Positions 11,107 to 20,658 are shown, counted from the stretch's first letter. The stretch: 64,000 bases of DNA from Paracoccaceae bacterium (GCA_011620265.1 WOZM01000275.1:4865-68864); one strand, 5' to 3'. Numbers and translations are program-made. Notes: generated from the sequence alone by a model not told the origin.

Positions 11107-11182
11107 ACTGCTCGATAGGTTTCTTGCCTGTATGAAACCTGCCTCAATAACTTAACGCCCGCCTTGTGCGGGCGTTTTTTTT
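11107..11182 (+). ncRNA. Candidate small RNA (~75 nt, two hairpins, intrinsic terminator)
   Basis: Stem AGGTTTC/GAAACCT (11117-11140) plus terminator AACGCCCGC-cttgt-GCGGGCGTT-TTTTTT; no ORF between promoter and terminator. Confidence 0.65.
11154..11182 (+). terminator. Strong rho-independent terminator
   Basis: 9-bp GC-rich stem, 5-nt loop, T8 tract. Confidence 0.9.
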
Positions 11183-11337
11183 GGAACGGATGCCCCCTGC
11201 AAGCGGCAGCGTCCAAAGCCGCCCCGGCCGGAATCGCCGCCTCATCCCTTCGTGAAAACCAGTGTTGAATCCGAGCGTGTGTTTTGCATCCGCAGCACCT
11301 ATCTTCGCTGCAGATGCAACAAACAGCGAGAATGGAC

Positions 11338-12111
11338 ATGACGCTTTCCGGCAAGACCGCAATCATCACCGGATCCAATTCCGGCATCGGTCTGGGCATC
11401 GCGCGGGAATTGGCGAGGGCGGGGGTGGACGTGGTCCTGAACTCCTTCACCGACCGGGAGGAAGACCATGCCCTGGCCAAGAGCCTCGGCGCCGAGTTCG
11501 GGGTTGGCGCGCGCTATGTCCGCGCCGACATGTCGAAGGGCGCGGAATGCCGGGCGCTGGTGGAGGAGGCCGGCGGCTGCGACATCCTCGTCAACAATGC
11601 CGGCATCCAGCATGTCGCGCCGGTCGAGGAGTTTCCGGTCGAGAAATGGGAGGCGATCCTGGCGATCAACCTCTCCTCGGCCTTCCATACCACCGCCGCG
11701 GCGCTGCCGGGGATGCGCAAGGCAGGATGGGGGCGGATCGTCAACATCGCCTCGGCGCACGGTTTGCGCGCCTCGCCGTTCAAGTCGGCCTATATCGCGG
11801 CCAAGCACGGGGTCGTCGGCCTGTCGAAGACGGTGGCGCTGGAGACGGCGGGGCAGGGGATCACCTGCAACGCGATCTGCCCGGGCTATGTGCTGACGCC
11901 GCTCGTCGAGGCGCAGATCCCCGACCAGATGAAGGTCCACGACATGGACCGCGAGACGGTGATCCGCGAGGTGATGCTGGACCGGCAGCCAAGCAGGGAG
12001 TTTGCAACCGTCGAGGAAATCGGAGGCACCACGGTGTTCCTGTGTTCCGACGCGGCGGCGCAGATCACCGGCACGACGATCTCGGTCGACGGCGGCTGGA
12101 CCGCGATGTGA
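11338..12111 (+). CDS. bdhA: 3-hydroxybutyrate dehydrogenase (SDR family)
   Basis: GSNSGIGLGIA, NNAGIQHVAPVEEFP, SAYIAAKHGVVGLSKTVALE, CPGYVLTPLVEAQI; ATG 11332 or 11338. Confidence 0.88.
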   Translation: MTLSGKTAIITGSNSGIGLGIARELARAGVDVVLNSFTDREEDHALAKSLGAEFGVGARYVRADMSKGAECRALVEEAGGCDILVNNAGIQHVAPVEEFPVEKWEAILAINLSSAFHTTAAALPGMRKAGWGRIVNIASAHGLRASPFKSAYIAAKHGVVGLSKTVALETAGQGITCNAICPGYVLTPLVEAQIPDQMKVHDMDRETVIREVMLDRQPSREFATVEEIGGTTVFLCSDAAAQITGTTISVDGGWTAM

Positions 12112-12143
12112 CCGGGGTTCGCCTGCTGACGCAGGCGACCCGT

Positions 12144-12195
12144 GCGGGGGGCGCTGCCCCCCGCGACCCCCCGGGGTATCTGGACAACGAAGAAG
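12144..12195 (+). repeat. Intergenic hairpin family, copy A
   Basis: GCGGGGGGC-gct-GCCCCCCGC then GACCCCCCGGGGTATCTGGACAACGAAGAAG. Confidence 0.75.
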
Positions 12196-12210
12196 GGCGA
12201 GGCGGACGGG

Positions 12211-13248
12211 ATGGCGGTGAGACGGATCAACCTCGCCCTGCAGGGCGGCGGCGCCCATGGCGCCTTCACCTGGGGGGTGCTCGACCGCTTCCTTGAAGAC
12301 GGGACGATCGAGATCGCGGGGATCTCCGGCACCTCGGCCGGCGCGCTGAACGGCGCGGCACTGAAGGCGGGGATGGCGATGGGCGGGCGCGACGGCGCGC
12401 GCGAGAACCTCGACTGGCTCTGGGCGCAGGTGGGGGCGGTCGGCGACATGCGGATGGCGTCGTGGTTTCGCGCCTTCCTGCCGGTAAGCACGCTCTGGTC
12501 GGACCTGACCGAGCGCTTCGCGCCGTTCTCGCCGGGCGAGACCTTCACGCGGCTCTTCAGCCCCTACGATTTCGGCCCCTTCTACGTCAATCCGCTGGAA
12601 CGGGTCGTATCGCAGTTCCACTACGACCTGGTCTGCGGGTCGGCGGGACCGGCCTTCCACGTCGCCGCGACCAACGTGCGAAGCGGCAAGATCCGGGTGT
12701 TTTCAGGTGCCGAGATCAGCACCGACGCGATCCTCGCCTCGGCCTGCGTGCCGACGCTTTTCCGGGCGGTCGAGATCGACGATCCGGCGACGGGCCTCAG
12801 CGAGGCCTATTGGGATGGCGGCTATACCGGCAACCCCGCGCTCTTTCCGCTGTTCGATCCGGGGCTTCCGGCCGATATCGTCGTCGTCAGCATCAACCCC
12901 CTCAGGCGCGAGGCGGTGCCGCGTTCGGCCCAGGACATTCTCGACCGGATCAACGAGGTGTCCTTCAATTCCTCGCTCCTGCGCGAGTTCCGCGCGATCA
13001 ACTTCGTCAAGGAGCTGATCGCGGACGGCCGGGTCGAGGCGGGGGCGATGAAGGACGTGCTGGTCCATATCGTCGCCGACGACGCGCTGATGACCTCGCT
13101 CACCGCGGCGACGAAGCTGGTGCCGACGCTCGGGCTTCTGTGGGAGTTGAAGGCGGCGGGCCGGGCGGCGGCGGAGGCTTTCCTCGCGCGGCATGGCGGC
13201 GCGCTCAACCGCGAGAGCAGCGTCGATCTCGGCGCGCTCGTGTCCTGA
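12211..13248 (+). CDS. Patatin-like phospholipase family protein
   Basis: LALQGGGAHGAFTWGVLDRFL, GTSAGA (GxSxG), WDGGYTGNPALFPL (DGG). Confidence 0.9.
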   Translation: MAVRRINLALQGGGAHGAFTWGVLDRFLEDGTIEIAGISGTSAGALNGAALKAGMAMGGRDGARENLDWLWAQVGAVGDMRMASWFRAFLPVSTLWSDLTERFAPFSPGETFTRLFSPYDFGPFYVNPLERVVSQFHYDLVCGSAGPAFHVAATNVRSGKIRVFSGAEISTDAILASACVPTLFRAVEIDDPATGLSEAYWDGGYTGNPALFPLFDPGLPADIVVVSINPLRREAVPRSAQDILDRINEVSFNSSLLREFRAINFVKELIADGRVEAGAMKDVLVHIVADDALMTSLTAATKLVPTLGLLWELKAAGRAAAEAFLARHGGALNRESSVDLGALVS

Positions 13249-13255
13249 CCCCCGG

Positions 13256-13984
13256 TCAGTGGGCCGCCGTGGCGCCGTTGCCCGTCGGCTGTTTCGCCGC
13301 AGGGTAGACGAGGCCGGCCGAGATCACCAGCTTCGCCGCGTCCTCGACCGACATGTCGAGGAAGGTCACGTCGCGTTTCGGCACGTAGAGCAGGAAGCCC
13401 GAGGTCGGGTTGGGCGTCGTCGGCAGGAACACCGTCATCACCTCGTCGTCGGGGAGTTTGGCGAGGATCTCGCCCTTCGCGATGGTGGAGACGAAGCCGA
13501 CCGCCCAGATGCCGGGGCGGGGATATTCGATCATGCAGGCCTTGTCGAATTTCGCTTCCGTCTGGTTGAAGACCGTCTCGGCCACCTGCTTGACGCCGTT
13601 GTAGATCGAGCGGACGACCGGCATCCGGTCGACGAGGCTTTCGCCCCAGGCGATGAGCGAGCGGCCCATGAGGCCCTTGGCGATCCAGCCGACGACGACG
13701 GTGAAGATCAGGAAGACCACGACGCCGACGCCGCGCAGGTTGATCGCGGTATCCTCGCCGAAGAGCGCCTTGAAGATCCGGTCGGGCTGGTAATTCGCCG
13801 GCACGAAGGGCAGGACCCAGCCGTCGATCCAGCCCGTTACCGTCCAGATCAGCCAGAGCGTGAGCCCGACCGGGGCCACGACCACGAGCCCGGTGAGGAA
13901 GTTCGCGCGGAACCGCGCGAGCACGCCGCGCCGCCGTGGCGGGTGAACCATGGCGTGGTCCGGTCCGTCCTCATTCGGTTTCAT
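13256..13984 (-). CDS. DUF502 domain membrane protein
   Basis: ANFLTGLVVVAPVGLTLWLIWTVTGWID and PVVRSIYNGVKQVAETVF. Confidence 0.85.
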   Translation of the reverse strand: MKPNEDGPDHAMVHPPRRRGVLARFRANFLTGLVVVAPVGLTLWLIWTVTGWIDGWVLPFVPANYQPDRIFKALFGEDTAINLRGVGVVVFLIFTVVVGWIAKGLMGRSLIAWGESLVDRMPVVRSIYNGVKQVAETVFNQTEAKFDKACMIEYPRPGIWAVGFVSTIAKGEILAKLPDDEVMTVFLPTTPNPTSGFLLYVPKRDVTFLDMSVEDAAKLVISAGLVYPAAKQPTGNGATAAH

Positions 13985-14050
13985 CGTGCGCGCTTCCCTC
14001 CGCTCCGGGCCTGAATGTATGGGCTTCGGAGGGTGCCGGCAATGGGGTCG

Positions 14051-14968
14051 TCAGGCGGCGTCCGCGATCGCCGTCGCGATGGCGGCGCCGAGGCGCGCAT
14101 TGTTCAGCACGAGGGCGATATTGGCGTCGAGCGAGCGTCCTTCGGTCAGCTCGAAGATGCGCGAGAGCAGGAAAGGCGTGACCGCCTTGGCGGCGATGCC
14201 TTTCGCCCGGGCCTCGGCCAGCGCGGTCTCGATCACCGGGCCGATGACCGCGCGGGGGATCTCGTCCGCCGCCGGGATCGGGTTGGCGACGAGCTGGCCG
14301 CCCGGCAGGCCGAGCCGGCCGCGCATCAGGTGGGCGGCGGCGATCTCGTCGGCCCTGTCCATCCGGAGCGGGGCGGCGAGGCCGGAGTCGCGCGACCAGA
14401 AGGCGGGGAAGCTGTCCTGGCCATAGGCAATCACCGGCACCCCGAGGGTTTCGAGAACTTCGAGCGTCTTCGGCAGGTCGAGGATCGCCTTGGCGCCGGC
14501 CGCGACGACCGTCACCGGGGTCTCGGCCAGTTCGCGCAGGTCGGCCGAGATGTCGAAGCTCGTCTCGGCGCCGCGATGGACGCCGCCGATGCCGCCGGTG
14601 GCGAAGACCGCGATGCCGGCGAGGCGGGCGGCGATCATCGTCGCCGCGACGGTGGTGGCGCCGGTCCGCCCCGAGGCGAGGCAGGCGGCGAGATCGGCGC
14701 GCGAGAGCTTCATCGCGTCGCGGCTCCGCGCCAGCGCCTCGAGTTCGGGATCGGAGAGGCCGACATGAAGCCGCCCGGCCATCACCGCGATCGTCGCAGG
14801 CACGGCGCCGGCGGCCCGGACTTCGGCCTCGACCCGGCGGGCCGTTTCCAGGTTCTGCGGGTATGGCATGCCATGCGTGATGATTGTCGATTCCAGCGCA
14901 ACAATCGGGGCGCCGGCGGCACGCGCCTTTGCGACTTCGGGGGCGAAGGCGAGGGGCAGGGGCGTCAT
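14051..14968 (-). CDS. psuG: Pseudouridine-5'-phosphate glycosidase
   Basis: VALESTIITHGMPYPQNLETA, ATGGIGGVHRGAETSFDISADL, PVIAYGQDSFPAFWSRDSGL. Confidence 0.92.
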   Translation of the reverse strand: MTPLPLAFAPEVAKARAAGAPIVALESTIITHGMPYPQNLETARRVEAEVRAAGAVPATIAVMAGRLHVGLSDPELEALARSRDAMKLSRADLAACLASGRTGATTVAATMIAARLAGIAVFATGGIGGVHRGAETSFDISADLRELAETPVTVVAAGAKAILDLPKTLEVLETLGVPVIAYGQDSFPAFWSRDSGLAAPLRMDRADEIAAAHLMRGRLGLPGGQLVANPIPAADEIPRAVIGPVIETALAEARAKGIAAKAVTPFLLSRIFELTEGRSLDANIALVLNNARLGAAIATAIADAA

Positions 14969-15858
14969 GAGCCGATATCTCCCGAGACATAATGGGCGGC
15001 GGCGTCGAGGGCGGCGCGAAGCGCTGCCTCGCGGCTCACGCCCCTGGTTTCGGCGACGATATGGGCCGCCATGAAGGTATCGCCCGCGCCGGTGACGCGG
15101 GTGACGAGAATGGCGGGCGGCGCGGCCGTGAGGATGCCGGCGGCCGCGCCGTCGGCGGTCGCGCGGGCGCCATCGGTGACGAGGACCCGCCCGGCGCCGC
15201 GCTCCAGCAACCCCTCGGCGGCCTCCGGAGCCGAGGCGAAGCGGCGCTGGCAGATCAGCCCGGCTTCCTCGAGATTGACGTAGAGCGTGGCATTGCGGAC
15301 CGGCAGGAGCGGCAGCAAACGCTCCGCCTTGCCGGGGCTCGCCGGGGCGACGCGCAGATCGGATGCGGCGAGGAGCGGCGAGACGGCGATATCGGCGAGA
15401 AGCCCCCGGGTCAGGTTGCCGTCGAGCGCCACCGGACCCGTCCAGGGCGCGGTCGCGCTGCCGAGGGTGCCGTCCTGAAGCGGGCGCAGGATCCTGTCGC
15501 CCGCGGCTTCGAGCGAATGCGCGTCGGCAATCGCCGCGACGAGGCCGTTGGCGCCCTCGACGGCCATGTAGCGGTCGGTCGGCAGGTCGTCGGAGCGATA
15601 GAGGTGATCGCTCAGGACGCCGAGGCGGGCGCAGGCCGCGACAAGCTCGTCGCCCTCGGGGTCGCGGCCGACGGCGCTGAGAAGCGCGGGTCGGAGACCG
15701 AAGCGGGCGAGGGTCATGGCGATGTTCATCGCGACGCCGCCGGGCAGGCGGGTGATGCGGCCCGGCACGTCGGCGCCGGCCGTCATGTGGACGGGCGAAC
15801 GGCCGACGATGTCCCAGAGGACCGAGCCGATGCAGAGGATGTCGGGGCGCGAACTCAT
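14965..15858 (-). CDS. psuK: PfkB-family sugar kinase, probable pseudouridine kinase
   Basis: PfkB signature [15 protein letters not shown]; 4-bp overlap with psuG. Confidence 0.82.
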   Translation of the reverse strand: MSSRPDILCIGSVLWDIVGRSPVHMTAGADVPGRITRLPGGVAMNIAMTLARFGLRPALLSAVGRDPEGDELVAACARLGVLSDHLYRSDDLPTDRYMAVEGANGLVAAIADAHSLEAAGDRILRPLQDGTLGSATAPWTGPVALDGNLTRGLLADIAVSPLLAASDLRVAPASPGKAERLLPLLPVRNATLYVNLEEAGLICQRRFASAPEAAEGLLERGAGRVLVTDGARATADGAAAGILTAAPPAILVTRVTGAGDTFMAAHIVAETRGVSREAALRAALDAAAHYVSGDIGS

Positions 15859-15994
15859 TCCCGTCCTTTGCCGGGAAACCGGCCGGCAGGCAAGCCGGAC
15901 GGTGCGCGCGCCGCCCGGGACTTCGGCCCGGGACTATCTCCCGCGCTACAAGGGCCTTGAGGCGCGGACGATCCGATCCGGCGGACGCTCCGCG

Positions 15995-16059
15995 GGGGAT
16001 ATTTTCGGCAAGATGAAGCTGGGGGCGTTCATCCCCTTCATCTTGCCGAAAATATCCCC
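15995..16059. repeat. 24-bp perfect inverted repeat (intergenic element, copy E)
   Basis: GGGGATATTTTCGGCAAGATGAAG ... CTTCATCTTGCCGAAAATATCCCC. Confidence 0.9.
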
Positions 16060-16100
16060 GCCGGAGGCTGCGCGCTCTCACCCGGTCGCGCGGCAGGGGG

Positions 16101-16129
16101 TTGCGCGCGGTCTCAATCCGGCCTATAGG
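16101..16129 (+). promoter_or_regulatory. Putative rpsB promoter
   Basis: TTGCGC, 17-bp spacer, TATAGG. Confidence 0.5.
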
Positions 16130-16255
16130 CGCGTCACTTCACAGGCGAGGCTTGGGCCCTCGGGGGAGACATCCCCGAAAGGTCCGCCGGTTGTCCCGGA
16201 CTTGATCCGGGACCTTATGGCTTCGCCGAGGTCCAAACCGGAAAGGAAAACGGAC

Positions 16256-17032
16256 ATGGCACTGCCTGAATTCTCCATGCGTCAGCTTCTCGAAGCGGGC
16301 GTTCACTACGGTCACCAGACCCAGCGCTGGAACCCGAAGATGGGTGAATACATCTACGGCGACCGCAACGGCATTCACATCATCGACCTGACGCAGACCG
16401 TCCCGATGCTGGACGCCGCGCTCAACGTCATCCGCGAGACGGTGGCCAAGAACGGCCGCATCCTCTTCGTCGGCACCAAGCGCCAGGCCGCGAAGCCGAT
16501 CGCCGACGCCGCCGAACGCTGCGCGCAGTTCTACATGAACCATCGCTGGCTCGGCGGTACGCTGACCAACTGGAAGACCGTCTCCCAGTCGATCAACCGT
16601 CTCAAGCAGATCGACGAGGTTCTGGGCTCGGGCGCCGAAGGCCTGACCAAGAAGGAGCGGCTCGGCATGGAGCGCGAGCAGGCGAAGCTTCAGGCCTCGC
16701 TCGGCGGGATCCGCGAAATGGGCGGCGTGCCGGATCTTCTCTTCGTCATCGACGTGAACAAGGAAGACCTCGCCATCCTCGAGGCGAAGAAGCTCGGCAT
16801 CCCGGTCGTCGCGGTCGTCGACACCAACTGCTCGCCCAGCGGCATCGACTATGTGATCCCCGGCAATGACGACGCGGCCCGCGCCATCGCGCTTTACTGC
16901 GATCTCGTCAGCCGCGCCGCCCTCGACGGCATGACTGCCCAGATGGGGGCCGCCGGCATCGACATCGGCGCGCTCGACGAGGCGCCGGCCGAAGAAGCTG
17001 TGGCCGAGGCCGACGCGACCGCCGAGGCCTGA
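16256..17032 (+). CDS. rpsB: 30S ribosomal protein S2
   Basis: [45 protein letters not shown]. Confidence 0.98.
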   Translation: MALPEFSMRQLLEAGVHYGHQTQRWNPKMGEYIYGDRNGIHIIDLTQTVPMLDAALNVIRETVAKNGRILFVGTKRQAAKPIADAAERCAQFYMNHRWLGGTLTNWKTVSQSINRLKQIDEVLGSGAEGLTKKERLGMEREQAKLQASLGGIREMGGVPDLLFVIDVNKEDLAILEAKKLGIPVVAVVDTNCSPSGIDYVIPGNDDAARAIALYCDLVSRAALDGMTAQMGAAGIDIGALDEAPAEEAVAEADATAEA

Positions 17033-17124
17033 CCGGGAAGGGGGGCACCGCCCCCTGTCATCCGACTTTCATCGGGCGGGGGTATCCCCCGCCTGACCCA
17101 TCCGAAATCGAAGGAGAGCCAGAC

Positions 17125-18012
17125 ATGGCGATCACCGCACAAATGGTGAAGGAACTGCGCGAATCGACCGGCGCGGGGATGATGGACGCGAAGAAGGCGC
17201 TGACCGAGACCGACGGCGACATGGAAGCCGCGACCGACTGGCTGCGCACCAAGGGTCTTGCCAAGGCCGCGAAGAAATCCGGCCGGGTCGCCGCCGAGGG
17301 TCTGATCGGCGTCGCCGTTTCCGACGGCAAGGGCGTCGCGATCGAGTTGAACTCGGAAACCGACTTCGTCGCCAAGAACGCCGATTTCCAGCAGATGGTG
17401 CGCGAAATCACCGAGGTCGCGCTGCAGACCGGCGAGACGCTCGAAGTGCTGAAGGCCACCCATCTCAACGGCAAGCCGGTGGAAGAGGTGCTGACCGACG
17501 CCATCGCCCGGATCGGCGAGAACATGACGCTGCGCCGGATGCATGTGCTGGAAGGCGACACGGTCGTCTCCTACGTCCACAACGCGGCCGCCGACGGCAT
17601 GGGCAAGATCGGCGTTCTTGTCGCCCTCAAGGGCCCGAAGGACAAGGCGCAGGAGATCGGCAAGCAGGTCGCGATGCATGTCGCGGCGACCTCGCCGGCC
17701 TCGCTCTCCGAGGCCGACCTCGACCCGGCGCTGGTCGAGCGGGAAAAGGCCATCCTGACCGAGCAGGCGCGCGAAAGCGGCAAGCCCGAGGCGGTGATCG
17801 AGAAGATGATCGGCGGCCGGATGGCGAAATTCTTCGAAGAGGTCACGCTGCTTGGGCAGAAATTCGTGATCAACCCCGATGTTACCGTTGCCCAGGCGGC
17901 GAAGGATGCCGGTGTGGAGATCACCGGCTTTGCCCGCGTCGCGGTGGGCGAGGGGATCGAGAAGGAAAAAGAGGACTTCGCGGCAGAAGTCGCCAAGACC
18001 CGCGGCGCCTGA
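17125..18012 (+). CDS. tsf: Elongation factor Ts
   Basis: [44 protein letters not shown]. Confidence 0.98.
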   Translation: MAITAQMVKELRESTGAGMMDAKKALTETDGDMEAATDWLRTKGLAKAAKKSGRVAAEGLIGVAVSDGKGVAIELNSETDFVAKNADFQQMVREITEVALQTGETLEVLKATHLNGKPVEEVLTDAIARIGENMTLRRMHVLEGDTVVSYVHNAAADGMGKIGVLVALKGPKDKAQEIGKQVAMHVAATSPASLSEADLDPALVEREKAILTEQARESGKPEAVIEKMIGGRMAKFFEEVTLLGQKFVINPDVTVAQAAKDAGVEITGFARVAVGEGIEKEKEDFAAEVAKTRGA

Positions 18013-18032
18013 CGCCACCGGACATTCACTCA

Positions 18033-18060
18033 AGGGGGCCGCGGCAACGTGGCCCCTTCC
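18033..18060 (+). terminator. Probable tsf terminator hairpin
   Basis: aagggggcc-gcggcaacgt-ggcccctt just after the tsf stop; weak T tract. Confidence 0.5.
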
Positions 18061-18457
18061 TGATTCGGAATGACCGTCTGCGATAAGAAGGGGCGGCGCG
18101 CGTCTTGTCGATACGCACCGCCCGAAATCGCGCCAGCACCTGTTGGGGATGAGGACAGGGCGCGTTCTGGTGCCAGGCCTGTCGGATGGAGAAAGCACCC
18201 GACAGGACCCAGCGTCCGGTTTCCCGGGCTACCCCTTCCCCCACAAACTGCGGGCTGGTCGGGGTCGCTGTTCCTGGCTAATGCCACCACTCACGGAACA
18301 CGCAGATGATTGCCGGTTTACGTCGGGTAACGAAAGTATGGGAATCCATACCCGCCTGAATCGGAAAGATTATGACCTGTCCTTTTGGGCAGGTCCCGGC
18401 GCCCGGACGCGCGCCGGCTCGATGGTTTCCGATCCGGAAACGGTGCCCGCGGATCGT

Positions 18458-19228
18458 TCACGCATCGGGGAAAATGAAGATCTGATTCTGGAATGAAGCC
18501 TTCAGCACGGCCTGCGCCGTCGTCTCGACATCGAGCGCCTCGCGCGCCAGGCGCAGGTGCTTTTCCACGGTCGCGGGCGTCAGGCCCATGATCGTGGCGA
18601 TGTCCTGCATGGTCTTGCCGTCGCCGACCCATTCCAGCGCCTCGCGTTGCCGCGGGGTGAGGGCGCGGCGGGACGAGGCGAAGGGCATCGCGGTGATGCG
18701 CAAGTGGGTGACGTTGTTGATCACCGTGATCTCGCGCCCGTGTTCGTCCCAGATCTCGTCGACCTCGTGCTGGTGCATGCCGGGGGGCGCGCAGAGCCCG
18801 ATCGCCCCCTTGGCGCGGACCGAGACGTCGTGGAAGCTGATCGAATAGCCGGCGCGGACATCGTATCTGTGGTTGAGTTCGAGCACCCGCCGCTCCGTCG
18901 CGGTCATCGCGCCCGAGGCCGCCATCTCGCCGATCAGCCGCCACGAGCAGGCGCCTTCGTTGGCGGCGGCCCATTTCACCATCGGCGCATGGTTGTAGAG
19001 CCCGCTCTGCACGAATTCGGCAAGGTAGTTCTCGGGGTGATTCGACAGGACGAGCACGTCCTCGGCATTGCCGAAGGAGTTCGAGGTGCGAAATCGGGTG
19101 AAGCCGTAGAGCAGGCGGGTGAAGCCATAGCTTGCCATCTTGTCGAGATGCATCGACCAGATGTCCTCGATCGAGGTCGCTTCGATGACCCGTTCGAGAT
19201 GCGCGACAAGGGGTGAAACGTCGGTCAA
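18458..19228 (-). CDS. LuxR-family regulator with autoinducer-binding domain (orphan/solo)
   Basis: N-terminal autoinducer-type domain and LTPRQREALEWVGDGKTMQDIATIMGLTPATVEKHLRLAREAL HTH; TTG start at 19228 behind aggagaggg. Confidence 0.85.
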   Translation of the reverse strand: MTDVSPLVAHLERVIEATSIEDIWSMHLDKMASYGFTRLLYGFTRFRTSNSFGNAEDVLVLSNHPENYLAEFVQSGLYNHAPMVKWAAANEGACSWRLIGEMAASGAMTATERRVLELNHRYDVRAGYSISFHDVSVRAKGAIGLCAPPGMHQHEVDEIWDEHGREITVINNVTHLRITAMPFASSRRALTPRQREALEWVGDGKTMQDIATIMGLTPATVEKHLRLAREALDVETTAQAVLKASFQNQIFIFPDA

Positions 19229-19437
19229 GGCGCTTCCCTCTCCTGGTTGGGCAAATACCGTAGCCAAACCCCGCCACCGCCAGGTACGAACCGGGGCGGG
19301 CAAAATCGATCGACAGCAGCGGCGCAATCGGCCTGCAGCGAAAACAACATCATGGCAACATCCCCGGATTGTTCTTGCCATGTCCGAAGGATTCTGTCGA
19401 GTGCGCGCTCTTTCGCTTTCCGCCGAACTTGATACCT

Positions 19438-20652
19438 ATGACCGCGTCAATGGCGAAGAGGCAGGCGATGTCGGGCGACAACTGGGACGTGGTGATCATC
19501 GGCGGGGCGGTGACGGGGGCGGCGACGGCGTGGTGGCTCCTGCAATCGGATCCGGCCTTGCGGGTGGTGGTCGTCGAGAAGGATCCGAGCTATGCCCGCG
19601 CCGCGACCGCACTTTCAGTCGCCTCGGTGCGGCAGCAATTCTCCAACCCGGTCAATGTCGAGATCTCGCGCTTCGGCGTCGGCTTCATCCGCGATTTCGG
19701 CGCGCGCGTCGGGCCGGAAGGCGGGGTGCCGTCACTGGGGTTGAAGGAGAACGGCTACCTGTTCCTCTCCGGCACCACGGAGGGCGCGGCGCTGCTTGCC
19801 GAGCTCGCGGCGATGCAGCGCGGGCTCGGGGCGGCGACCGAGGTGCTGGGGCCGGAGGCGCTGGCGGAGCGGTTCCCGTGGATGCAGGTGGACGACGTGA
19901 CCGCCGGCAGCATCGGCGCGCGGGACGAAGGCTGGTTCGACAATATGGGGCTTCTGAACGGGTTCCGGAACGCGGCGCGGGCGCGGGGCGCGGTCTTCGT
20001 GCAGGACCGCGTCACCGGGCTGGAACGGAAGGGCGACCGGATCGTCGCGGCGCTGACCGAAAAGGGGGCGCGGCTGCAGGGCGGGGCCTTCCTTTGCGCC
20101 GCCGGGACCGGATCGACGGCGATCTGCCGGATGGCGGGGATCGAGCTGCCGGTGGAGCCGCGCAAGCGCACCGTCTTCGTCATCGACGCCCCGAACGCCC
20201 GCCATCCCGACGCGCCCCTGATCATCGACCACGGCGGCATCTACCTCCGCCCCGAACACGGCCAGTGGATCGCCGCGACCGTTCCCGACGAGGACGGCCC
20301 CTGCGCCGAGGACGACTGGGAGCCGGACCACGCCCAGTTCGAGGAGCTGATCTGGCCGAAGCTCTATGCGCGGTCGGAAGGTTTCGACGCCGTCAAGGTG
20401 ACGCGGTTCTGGGTCGGTCATTACGATTACAACACGCTCGACCAGAACGCGGTTCTGGGGCGCTGGCCGGGCCATGCGAATTTCCACGTCGCCGCCGGCT
20501 TCTCCGGCCACGGGCTGCAACAGGCGCCGGCGGTCGGACGCGGGCTGGCCGAGGTGATCCTGACCGGCGGCTTCCGCACGCTCGACCTCTCGCCGCTCGG
20601 GGCCGAACGGGTGCTGGCGAAACGGCCGTTCCTCGAAAAGGCGGTGGTCTGA
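19438..20652 (+). CDS. FAD-dependent oxidoreductase (DAO family)
   Basis: WDVVIIGGAVTGAATAWWLLQ nucleotide-binding motif; C-terminal AAGFSGHGLQQAPAVGRGLAE. Confidence 0.88.
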   Translation: MTASMAKRQAMSGDNWDVVIIGGAVTGAATAWWLLQSDPALRVVVVEKDPSYARAATALSVASVRQQFSNPVNVEISRFGVGFIRDFGARVGPEGGVPSLGLKENGYLFLSGTTEGAALLAELAAMQRGLGAATEVLGPEALAERFPWMQVDDVTAGSIGARDEGWFDNMGLLNGFRNAARARGAVFVQDRVTGLERKGDRIVAALTEKGARLQGGAFLCAAGTGSTAICRMAGIELPVEPRKRTVFVIDAPNARHPDAPLIIDHGGIYLRPEHGQWIAATVPDEDGPCAEDDWEPDHAQFEELIWPKLYARSEGFDAVKVTRFWVGHYDYNTLDQNAVLGRWPGHANFHVAAGFSGHGLQQAPAVGRGLAEVILTGGFRTLDLSPLGAERVLAKRPFLEKAVV

Positions 20653-20658
20653 GCCGCG

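Noticed and set aside
14969-16081. N-terminal extension of the psuG ORF across psuK
   Set aside because: Out-of-frame read-through of psuK; true psuG start is the ATG at 14968
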